DNA from: Chloroflexi bacterium RBG_16_60_22
GTDB lineage: Bacteria > Chloroflexota > Dehalococcoidia > Dehalococcoidales > RBG-16-60-22
DNA length: 5,819 bases
Direction: 5' to 3'
Assembly: GCA_001796935.1 (NCBI GenBank)
Contig: MGNX01000064.1
Location: forward strand, 1 to 5,819
Shown: positions 1 through 5,158 of the stretch, piece by piece
Layout of the letters: each line of letters begins with the position of its first letter
How positions within the stretch are numbered: the stretch's first letter is position 1
Notes under the pieces: model-generated
The model's input: only the letters and a program-made list of their open reading frames with translations
Database searches by the model: none
Told to the model about the DNA's origin: nothing
Position numbers and translations under genes: made by a program

Positions 1-1
1 G

Positions 2-577
2 CTGACCTTCGTGCCCCTGTTCATCGTGATTGATGCCTTCGGCAACCTGCCCTTCGTTATCTCCATGGGCGAGGACATGATGAGGCGGGAGCGCCTCAAG
101 ATGGTCCATTACGCCGTCATCACCGCCACGCTGGTCGGCCTGGTGTTCCTCTTCTTCGGCCAGTTCATCCTCAGGGTGCTGGACATCTCCGTGGGCTCCT
201 TCGCCATCGCCGGCGGGATTATCCTGCTGATACTCTCCATCCGGTACATGTCCACGGGCCACATGGTTACCGCCATCAAGGAAGAGCTGGTGGCGGTGGT
301 CCCCATCGGCACGCCCCTCACCGTCGGCCCCGCCACCATCACCACCCTGCTGCTCCTGGCCATTCAGTTTCCTCTCTACATGGTGCTGGTATCCTTCGCC
401 CTGAACATGCTGATTACCTGGGTTATCTTCCTGCTGAGCGGCCGGATTGCCGGGTTCATGGGGCAGGGCGGACTCCGGGCTATCTCCCGGGTGTTCAGCC
501 TCCTGCTGGCCGCCATCGCCGTAAGCATGATTATACGCGGGCTTAACCTGACTGGTATAATCAGTACGGGCGGCTAA
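2..577 (+). CDS. MarC family integral membrane protein (5' end outside window)
   Basis: The reading frame is open from base 2, so the gene begins a short way before the window; about 191 codons are visible and MarC proteins are usually about 195-215 residues, so probably only 5-20 residues are missing. Family marks in order are IDAFGNLP near the N-terminus (canonically V/I-D-P-x-G-N-x-P, here with Ala for Pro), the glycine-rich helix FAIAGGIILLILSI, then PIGTPLTVGPATITT, and a C-terminal RVFSLLLAAIAVSMIIRGL segment. Roughly six hydrophobic helices are visible, so it sits in the cytoplasmic membrane. MarC was once linked to multiple antibiotic resistance but that role was withdrawn, and the transported substrate is unknown; Pfam groups it in the LysE-like clan. 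The GTG at 11 is internal and is not the likely start. Only 16 bp separate its stop from the next gene, which suggests co-transcription. Confidence 0.9.
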   Translation: MTFVPLFIVIDAFGNLPFVISMGEDMMRRERLKMVHYAVITATLVGLVFLFFGQFILRVLDISVGSFAIAGGIILLILSIRYMSTGHMVTAIKEELVAVVPIGTPLTVGPATITTLLLLAIQFPLYMVLVSFALNMLITWVIFLLSGRIAGFMGQGGLRAISRVFSLLLAAIAVSMIIRGLNLTGIISTGG

Positions 578-582
578 CCGGC

Positions 583-587
583 AAGGA
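583..587 (+). promoter_or_regulatory. Ribosome binding site of the GNAT-HDAC gene
   Basis: AAGGA lies 6 nt before the ATG at 594, inside the 16-bp gap after the MarC gene. It supports this ATG as the start and argues for translation from a shared transcript with the preceding gene. Confidence 0.7.
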
Positions 588-593
588 CGGACG

Positions 594-2333
594 ATGTTTC
601 GTATCAGGCGCGTTTACGACGATATTACCCCCGCCAACCAGGACGCCATCGCCCAGGTGCAGGAAATCCTGCGCACCCAGTTCCCCCTCCTGCCCAGGCG
701 TGACATCCGCAAACTGCCGGAGCAGCTGCGCAACCCGCTCAAGTACCGGTTCCGGGCCATCATCTTTATCGCCGAGGGGGTCCGGGGACACGTGGACGGC
801 TTCGCCCTGCTCTTCCACGAACCGACCCTGAAGTTCGGCTATCTTGACTATATTTCCGCGGCGGAAACGAAGACGGGCGGCGGCATCGGCGGGGCCCTTT
901 ACGAAAGGGTGCGGGAGGAGGCGCTCGACCTGGAGACCATCGGCCTCTTCTTCGAATGCCTCCCCGATGACCCCACCCTCAGCCGCATCCCCGAGACCAG
1001 GAAACAGAATGCGAGGCGCCTGCGCTTCTACGAGCGATACGGCGCCCGCCCCATCATCAATACCGCCTACGAGACCCCCATCAACCCCGGCGGCGATAAC
1101 CCCCCCTTCCTGGTCTATGACGACCTCGCCCGGGACATCGAGCTGCCGCGCGATACCCTGAAGGAGATTGTCCGCGCCATACTGGAGCGCAAATATAAGG
1201 GCATCGCCCCCCAGGAGTATGTCGAGATGGTGGTGGCGTCCATCAAGGACGACCCCGTCCGGCGGCGCGCCCCCCGTTACGTCAAGAAGCCTCCCCTCCG
1301 CATCAAGCGCACCGTCGCCGCGGACAAGCGCATCAGGCTCGTCATCAACGACCGCCACTGGATACACCACGTCGAGGAGCGCGGCTACGTGGAGTCGCCG
1401 GTGAGAATCGACGTCATCCTGGAGGAGCTGGCCAAGACCAACCTCTTTCAGAAGGTGCCGCCGCGCCACTACTCGGAGAAGCACATCAAGGCCGTCCACG
1501 ACCACCGCTTCGTCGATTACCTGCGAAAGGTGTGTGCCGGCCTCAGCGAGGACACCGCCATCTACCCCTACGTCTTCCCGGTGCGCAACCGGACGCGCCC
1601 CCCCAGGGACCTGCCCATCCGCGCCGGCTACTACTGCATCGATACCTTCACGCCGCTGACCGGCAACGCCTACCTGGCGGCCAGGCGGGCGGTGGACTGC
1701 GCCCTGACGGCGGCCAAGCAGCTCCTCGAGGGCTACCGCCTGGCCTACGCCCTGGTGCGGCCGCCCGGCCACCACGCCGAGCCGTCCACCTTCGGCGGCT
1801 TCTGCTATTTCAACTCCACGTCCGTGGCGGCCAACCTGCTAAGTTCCTGGGGTAAGGTGGCCATCCTGGACATCGACTACCATCACGGCAACGGCCACCA
1901 GGAAATCTTCTACGAGCGGGCGGACGTGCTGACCATCTCCATCCACGGCCATCCCCGCTACACCTATCCCTACTTCAGCGGCTTCGCCGGCGAGAAGGGG
2001 AAGGGCGAAGGCCGGGGCTTCAACGTCAATATCCCCCTGCCGGAGAACATCGGCGGCGATTTCTACCGCGGCATCCTCAAGGACGCCCTGAAGAGGGTGA
2101 AAAGGTTCCGTCCCCGTTTCCTCGTCGTCGCCCTGGGGCTGGACACGGCCAGGGAAGACCCCACCGGCAGCTGGACGCTGGAAGCCGCCGACTTCGAGGC
2201 CATGGGGGAGATGATTGGCGCCCTGCGTTACCCCACTCTGGTGGTCCAGGAGGGCGGCTACGATACGCGGGTGCTCGGCACCAACGCCCGGTCTTTCCTC
2301 GCCGGGCTGTGGACGGGCGCTTTCGCGCCGTGA
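594..2333 (+). CDS. Two-domain protein: N-terminal GNAT acetyltransferase fused to C-terminal HDAC/acetylpolyamine amidohydrolase-like deacetylase
   Basis: The product is 579 residues. Residues about 1-180 look like a GNAT domain: a strand around 81-88 (FGYLDYIS), an acetyl-CoA pyrophosphate loop TGGGIGGAL at 94-102 (the usual first R/Q is Thr), and motif RFYERYGARPI at 144-154. A charged linker of about 60 residues follows. Residues about 248-575 are a complete zinc-dependent class II HDAC/APAH domain: RPPGHH with His393/His394, DIDYHHGNG with metal ligands Asp428 and His430, LGLD with metal ligand Asp517, and EGGY with the transition-state Tyr556. The flanking FPVR, GYYC and FERADV-like IFYERADV blocks match the Mycoplana acetylpolyamine amidohydrolase as I remember it. 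Family knowledge predicts hydrolysis of an N-acetyl group from an amine or lysine, in the cytoplasm (no signal peptide seen). The combination suggests reversible acetylation of one substrate, but that is inference. It lies 48 bp upstream of a permease gene. Confidence 0.9.
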   Translation: MFRIRRVYDDITPANQDAIAQVQEILRTQFPLLPRRDIRKLPEQLRNPLKYRFRAIIFIAEGVRGHVDGFALLFHEPTLKFGYLDYISAAETKTGGGIGGALYERVREEALDLETIGLFFECLPDDPTLSRIPETRKQNARRLRFYERYGARPIINTAYETPINPGGDNPPFLVYDDLARDIELPRDTLKEIVRAILERKYKGIAPQEYVEMVVASIKDDPVRRRAPRYVKKPPLRIKRTVAADKRIRLVINDRHWIHHVEERGYVESPVRIDVILEELAKTNLFQKVPPRHYSEKHIKAVHDHRFVDYLRKVCAGLSEDTAIYPYVFPVRNRTRPPRDLPIRAGYYCIDTFTPLTGNAYLAARRAVDCALTAAKQLLEGYRLAYALVRPPGHHAEPSTFGGFCYFNSTSVAANLLSSWGKVAILDIDYHHGNGHQEIFYERADVLTISIHGHPRYTYPYFSGFAGEKGKGEGRGFNVNIPLPENIGGDFYRGILKDALKRVKRFRPRFLVVALGLDTAREDPTGSWTLEAADFEAMGEMIGALRYPTLVVQEGGYDTRVLGTNARSFLAGLWTGAFAP

Positions 2334-2381
2334 GGCCCGCCGGACTATGAAAAACGTCTCCCGGCCAAGCTTTGACCCGGT

Positions 2382-3620
2382 ATGATTTCCATCATCACCC
2401 TGATTATTGTCTTCGTCCTTATCGCCGTCCGGCAGGTCGGCAACATCCGGCTGCGGCTCTGGCAGATAATGCTGCTGGGGGCGCTGGCGGTGCTGGTATC
2501 CGGGGAGATATCGCCGGGGAGGGCGCTGGAGGCCATCAACGCCGACGTGATGCTTTTCCTCTTCGGGGTCTTCGTCATCGGGCAGGCCCTGGAAGACAGC
2601 GGCTACCTGGGTCACCTGGCCTACCGGCTCTTCCGCCGGGCGCGCACGCTTAACGGCCTGATACTGCTGGTCATCTTCGGCATGGGGTTGCTCTCGGCGC
2701 TGCTCATGAACGATACGCTGGCCATCATCGGCACCCCGGTCGTCCTGTCCCTGGCCAGCCGGGCCGATACCCAGCCCCGGGTGCTGCTGCTTTCCCTGGC
2801 CTTTGCCGTGACCATCGGCAGCGTCATGAGCCCGATAGGCAATCCCCAGAACCTGCTGATCGCCATCCACGGCGGCGTGGCCAACCCCTTCGTGACCTTC
2901 CTGCGCTTTCTCCTGGCGCCCACCCTGGTGAACCTTTTCCTGGCCTACCTGCTGCTGCGTCTGTTCTACCGCCGGCACCTGCACGGTCGGCCCCTGGCCC
3001 ACGCCATCGAGCCGATTAAGGATGCCAGGCTGGCCGGCCTCTCCCGGATATCACTGGTGATACTGGTCGTGCTCATCATCGCCAAAATCGTAACGGTGCT
3101 GGCGGGCCTGGAGATAGATTTCAAGCTGACCTATATCGCCCTGGCGGCGGCCCTGCCGGTTATCGTCTTCATCCCGAGGCGACCCGGCCTGCTCAGGAGG
3201 CTCGACTGGTTCACGCTGATTTTCTTCGCGGCCATGTTCGTCCTGATGCAGAGTGTCTGGGACGCCGGCATTTTCCAGTCGGCCCTGGCCGCCACCAACC
3301 TGGACCTTACCGCTACGGGAGTGATTCTGGGGGTGAGCGTCCTGCTGAGCCAGCTGCTCTCCAACGTCCCCCTCGTGGCCCTCTACCTGCCGGTGCTGGT
3401 GCAAATCGGGGCATCGGCACGGGACATGATGGCCCTGGCCGCCGGGAGCACCATCGCCGGCAACCTGACGCTGCTCGGCGCCGCCAGCAATATCATTATC
3501 ATCCAGAACGCGGAAAAAAGGGGTGGCGCTACCCTCTCCTTCTGGGATTTCGTCAGAGTCGGGGCGCCGCTTACCGTCATCAACATCGCCGTTTACTGGC
3601 TTTTCCTGGCGATATTATGA
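2382..3620 (+). CDS. Ion transporter superfamily permease (ArsB/SLC13-type, YbiR-like)
   Basis: The 412-residue protein is almost entirely hydrophobic helices (about 10-11), as in the IT superfamily, whose members export arsenite or import dicarboxylates, sulfate or other anions. The two-fold repeat is visible: first half LLMNDTLAIIGTPVVL at 107-122 and SPIGNPQNLLI at 150-160, second half LLSNVPLVALYLP at 325-337 and GNLTLLGAASNIII at 360-373. The IGNPQN form resembles E. coli YbiR more than classical ArsB or the Na+/dicarboxylate carriers, so the substrate cannot be assigned. The ATG at 2382 is the first possible start because an in-frame TGA lies at 2373-2375; no good Shine-Dalgarno precedes it, which may mean weak translation or coupling to the upstream gene. 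It is the third gene in line with the MarC and GNAT-HDAC genes and ends about 95 bp before a terminator-like hairpin. Confidence 0.88.
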   Translation: MISIITLIIVFVLIAVRQVGNIRLRLWQIMLLGALAVLVSGEISPGRALEAINADVMLFLFGVFVIGQALEDSGYLGHLAYRLFRRARTLNGLILLVIFGMGLLSALLMNDTLAIIGTPVVLSLASRADTQPRVLLLSLAFAVTIGSVMSPIGNPQNLLIAIHGGVANPFVTFLRFLLAPTLVNLFLAYLLLRLFYRRHLHGRPLAHAIEPIKDARLAGLSRISLVILVVLIIAKIVTVLAGLEIDFKLTYIALAAALPVIVFIPRRPGLLRRLDWFTLIFFAAMFVLMQSVWDAGIFQSALAATNLDLTATGVILGVSVLLSQLLSNVPLVALYLPVLVQIGASARDMMALAAGSTIAGNLTLLGAASNIIIIQNAEKRGGATLSFWDFVRVGAPLTVINIAVYWLFLAIL

Positions 3621-3714
3621 TTTAACGCCATGCGCCTGCCGCCGCATCTTTTTAGACGATAATCCCTGCCATGCAGTGAGAATTTCCCACCGCACCGCAT
3701 CCTTTAAGCTGAAT

Positions 3715-3752
3715 AAAAAGGGCTGTCAGGGAGCTTTCAGCTAGGCCTTTTT
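3715..3752. terminator. Bidirectional terminator-like hairpin between converging genes
   Basis: AAAAAGG at 3715-3721 pairs with CCTTTTT at 3746-3752, and inside it GCTG (3722-3725) pairs with CAGC (3738-3741), leaving a 4-nt bulge and a 12-nt loop. Read on either strand the stem ends in a run of five T, as expected for an intrinsic terminator shared by the plus-strand permease transcript and the minus-strand coiled-coil transcript. It overlaps the stop codon (3741-3743) and last codons of the minus-strand gene. An alternative stem, AGCTGAA (3707-3713) with TTCAGCT (3736-3742), is also possible. Confidence 0.6.
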
Positions 3753-4064
3753 CGATAGTTTCTTATCGAGGACAGCCGCCGCCTCTGTAACCGCTGAGTT
3801 CAGTAACTCGGCCAGTTTCAGGGCATCCTTGGCTATCTTTTCTACCCTGGCAATGGCTTCAGAAGCAACTCGTTCCGCTTCCTTGGCAGCTTTCTCTCCG
3901 GCCCTCCGGGCTTCCTCCGCCGCTTTCCTGGCGCTGTCGGCGGCCTCGTCGGCCATCCGGATGCTGTTCTCGATTTCATCGAGAATCTGGGGCAGCGGCT
4001 GGACCATGATTTTCTTGGGTTTCTCTTCTCTGGCCGGAGCGGTCTCCGTCCTCTGAACGGACAT
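3741..4064 (-). CDS. Alanine-rich coiled-coil protein, function unknown
   Basis: The product is 107 residues. After a charged N-terminal tail (residues 1-18), a short PLPQILDEIENS segment leads into a long amphipathic helix from about 27 to 103, rich in Ala, Glu, Lys and Arg, with heptad-like spacing (for example AADSARKAAEEARRAGEKAA). There is no signal peptide and no membrane segment. Such composition is seen in phasin-like, LEA-like and other scaffold or stabilising proteins, but composition alone does not give a homology and I do not assign a function. The start is secure: AAGGAGG at 4070-4076 lies 5 nt before the ATG. It follows the DUF5752-like gene on the same strand after a 47-bp gap holding a perfect palindrome, so the two are probably co-transcribed. 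Its stop codon is inside the terminator hairpin. Confidence 0.82.
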   Translation of the reverse strand: MSVQRTETAPAREEKPKKIMVQPLPQILDEIENSIRMADEAADSARKAAEEARRAGEKAAKEAERVASEAIARVEKIAKDALKLAELLNSAVTEAAAVLDKKLSKKA

Positions 4065-4069
4065 ATGTT

Positions 4070-4076
4070 CCTCCTT
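4070..4076 (-). promoter_or_regulatory. Strong ribosome binding site of the coiled-coil gene
   Basis: On the minus strand AAGGAGG precedes the ATG at 4064 by 5 nt. This is a full-strength Shine-Dalgarno and suggests the coiled-coil protein is made in quantity. Confidence 0.8.
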
Positions 4077-4085
4077 CTATTTCCA

Positions 4086-4103
4086 CCGGCGGATATCCGC
4101 CGG
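4086..4103. repeat. 18-bp perfect palindrome between the two minus-strand genes
   Basis: CCGGCGGATATCCGCCGG is its own reverse complement. As RNA it folds to a 7-bp all-GC stem with an ATAT tetraloop, 9 bp upstream of the coiled-coil gene's Shine-Dalgarno. No T run follows on either strand, so it is not a standard terminator; an mRNA processing or stabilising hairpin, or a protein-binding site, would fit. Confidence 0.7.
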
Positions 4104-4111
4104 GTTGACCA

Positions 4112-4414
4112 CTATAGCTTACCCTTCAGCCATGTCAGCCTATCGGCCACGGCTTTGGCCGCCAGGGCCTGGCTGGGGCTCTTCAGCAGGTCGCTGGAGA
4201 GCTTGTCGTCCCCGAAGACGTCCCGCACCCAGGTGCTGAAGTCGTTCTTCGACTCGTTGGCGTGAGCGCGGTAGGTCTCCCCGGATATCTGCCCCAGCGC
4301 TTCCTGGAGCTCCTTCAGGTTTTTCAGGTACCTGCCGTCCTGGCAGTAGAAACGCTTCTCATCGGACACGTTTCCCAGCCTGGCTTCGGCCACCGACCTT
4401 GTCATCTTCACCAT
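4112..4414 (-). CDS. DUF5752-like small conserved protein
   Basis: From the ATG at 4414 the product is 100 residues. The block EKRFYCQDGRYLKNLKELQE (19-38), then isolated features AL..IS..TYRAHANESKNDFS and TWVRDVFGDD (61-70), match my memory of the DUF5752 pattern: an F-x-x-x-D-G strand, a helix ending in L, a conserved His, then N-D-F-x-x-W-[IV]-R-x-[VL]-x-x-D. No function is known for the family; it is small, soluble and without a signal peptide. The frame stays open upstream to a GTG at 4477, but GGAGGT at 4422-4427 is 7 nt before the ATG at 4414, so I place the start there; the ATG at 4405 is a less likely alternative. It precedes the coiled-coil gene on the same strand by 47 bp. Confidence 0.75.
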   Translation of the reverse strand: MVKMTRSVAEARLGNVSDEKRFYCQDGRYLKNLKELQEALGQISGETYRAHANESKNDFSTWVRDVFGDDKLSSDLLKSPSQALAAKAVADRLTWLKGKL

Positions 4415-4420
4415 TTTCGC

Positions 4421-4428
4421 CACCTCCC
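4421..4428 (-). promoter_or_regulatory. Ribosome binding site that sets the start of the DUF5752-like gene
   Basis: GGGAGGTG on the minus strand, with 7 nt from GGAGGT to the ATG at 4414, is a near-perfect Shine-Dalgarno. The upstream GTG at 4477 has only GAAAGG abutting it, so the shorter protein is favoured. Confidence 0.75.
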
Positions 4429-4435
4429 GGCATGA

Positions 4436-4477
4436 TATTTCCGTTCTTATTTTATTCCTATTTTCAATAAAAATCAC
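4436..4477 (-). promoter_or_regulatory. AT-rich tract, likely promoter region of the DUF5752-like / coiled-coil pair
   Basis: This stretch is sharply AT-rich against GC-rich surroundings and lies just upstream of the Shine-Dalgarno. On the minus strand it holds TTGAAA and TAAAAT, but their spacing of 7 nt is too short for one promoter, and no -35 at 16-18 nt from TAAAAT or from TATCAT is convincing. I call it a promoter zone from composition and position only. Confidence 0.3.
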
Positions 4478-4607
4478 CTTTCGCCTTTTATCTGTCTCAC
4501 CTCCGGCGAAAGCACCTCATCCGGCAGGGCATCATCCAGCGCAATCCGGCGGCCAGCTCCCGGTCGGAGATGGTCGGTTTAGGTTTCAGGAAGCCAAATA
4601 AGTTCAT
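4474..4607 (-). pseudogene. Probable remnant of an MFS transporter gene
   Basis: From an ATG at 4607 the minus strand reads MNLFGFLKPKPTISDREL then AAGLRWM, which resembles the N-terminus of MFS permeases I recall from Chloroflexota, where GLRW-M/L leads straight into the first membrane helix. Here the frame passes instead into a short arginine-rich tail and stops at 4500-4498 after 36 codons. In another frame the following bases read LDDALPDEVLSPEVRQIKGE and end with TGA at 4476-4474, which looks like a protein C-terminus. No Shine-Dalgarno precedes the ATG. The simplest reading is an internal deletion that fused the two ends of a gene or of two genes. It sits 70 bp downstream of a winged-helix regulator, a usual partner of such transporters. 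Recognition is from memory, so confidence is moderate. Confidence 0.4.
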
Positions 4608-4677
4608 AGTTACACGCACGTTCGTCTAATAAATGATGGCTGGCGATTCAGTCCGGTCAGGTGACGTGGCTTGACCT

Positions 4678-4992
4678 TCAGGCGTTACGCCCCGGGGGCT
4701 CGGCCGTCTTCTGGCCCTTGCGCCGCTTCCAGCCGAGCATCATCAGCAGCTCGCCGACGGCCGCGTCGCTGGCTTTGATCGGTACGGAGGTATGGATGCG
4801 GTACGCATTCCTCGTACCGACCTTCGTCTTGGTGATATATCCGTCTTTTTCCAGGTCTTTAATTAACTTATGGGCCGTTCTCTCGGTAACACCAACGTCA
4901 TCGCCGATTTCCCGGGCGGTCTTTTCCGGGTTCCTGGCGATGGAAGCCAGGATGAGACCGTGGTTGGTAATAAACATCCATTCACCCATCAT
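4678..4992 (-). CDS. Winged helix-turn-helix transcriptional regulator (MarR/ArsR-like fold)
   Basis: From the ATG at 4992 the product is 104 residues. A helix at about 10-20 (HGLILASIARN) is followed by the helix-turn-helix at about 25-46 (REIGDDVGVTERTAHKLIKD), then GYITKTKVGTRNAYRIH at 51-67, the beta-wing. The C-terminal 35 residues are helical then basic (WKRRKGQK). There is no obvious ligand-binding or metal-binding domain, so signal input is unknown; this short family is widespread and mostly uncharacterised. AGGGGGGT at 4997-5004 lies 4 nt before this ATG and 7 nt before a second ATG at 4989 (giving MGEW), so either may be used; an upstream GTG at 5019 has no Shine-Dalgarno. It is divergent from the gene at 5353 and lies upstream of an apparent transporter remnant. 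The repeats over the facing promoters suggest autoregulation. Confidence 0.85.
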   Translation of the reverse strand: MMGEWMFITNHGLILASIARNPEKTAREIGDDVGVTERTAHKLIKDLEKDGYITKTKVGTRNAYRIHTSVPIKASDAAVGELLMMLGWKRRKGQKTAEPPGRNA

Positions 4993-5035
4993 TTCTACCC
5001 CCCTGTATCTTTTCGCCACAAGACGGGAAAGGATA

Positions 5036-5063
5036 TTGACATTTCAGGCAAGAGTTGTATAAT
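5036..5063 (+). promoter_or_regulatory. Consensus sigma-70 promoter, rightward
   Basis: TTGACA at 5036-5041 and TATAAT at 5058-5063 match both consensus hexamers exactly, with a 16-nt spacer. The expected start site is near 5070. It would drive the gene at 5353 through a leader of about 280 nt. Confidence 0.8.
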
Positions 5064-5065
5064 GC

Positions 5066-5132
5066 TACTAGAAATATATTTCCTGTTTTGGCTTTCTTGA
5101 TATCCTGATATAGAAATACTATACTAGAAATA
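5066..5132. repeat. TAGAAATA repeats and GAAATATATTTC palindrome, candidate operators
   Basis: TACTAGAAATA occurs twice, at 5066-5076 and 5122-5132, 56 bp apart, and the core TAGAAATA also occurs at 5111-5118. GAAATATATTTC at 5071-5082 is a perfect 12-bp palindrome overlapping the first copy. The first copy covers the predicted rightward start site and the second covers the -10 and start region of the leftward promoter. A dimeric winged-helix protein such as the neighbouring regulator is the obvious candidate ligand; this is inference. Confidence 0.55.
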
Positions 5133-5158
5133 ATAAGGTAGTAGAGGGACGATGTCAA
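5130..5158 (-). promoter_or_regulatory. Near-consensus sigma-70 promoter, leftward
   Basis: On the minus strand TTGACA (5153-5158) is followed after exactly 17 nt by TATTAT (5130-5135), five of six matches to the -10 consensus. The expected start site is near 5123, giving the winged-helix gene a leader of about 130 nt. It faces the rightward promoter, so the two transcripts would overlap between about 5070 and 5123. Confidence 0.7.

Noticed and set aside
561..1775. A 404-codon open frame on the minus strand opposite the GNAT-HDAC gene
   Set aside because: It lacks recognisable domains, its residue composition is the reverse-strand shadow of a GC-biased gene, and the opposite strand encodes clear conserved motifs throughout.
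1839..3002. A 387-codon open frame on the minus strand across the HDAC-permease junction
   Set aside because: It is Gln/Asp/Gly-rich shadow sequence opposite two well-supported genes and crosses their boundary.
4065..4265. Plus-strand open frame opposite the DUF5752-like gene
   Set aside because: It begins inside the minus-strand Shine-Dalgarno region and shows no domain; the minus-strand gene has conserved motifs and a strong Shine-Dalgarno.
4415..4477. Extended start (GTG at 4477) for the DUF5752-like protein
   Set aside because: The extra 21 residues read through an AT-rich promoter-like tract, and a much better Shine-Dalgarno precedes the ATG at 4414.
4655..4676. GGTCA/TGACC inverted repeat just after the winged-helix gene as its terminator
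   Set aside because: The stem is short, uses G-T pairs and has no T run on the minus strand.
4993..5019. Extended start (GTG at 5019) for the winged-helix regulator
   Set aside because: No Shine-Dalgarno precedes it, while AGGGGGGT is well placed for the ATGs at 4992/4989.
4661..5062. Plus-strand 133-codon frame opposite the winged-helix gene
   Set aside because: It is the complement of a clear helix-turn-helix gene, has no ribosome binding site and ends within the rightward promoter's -10.
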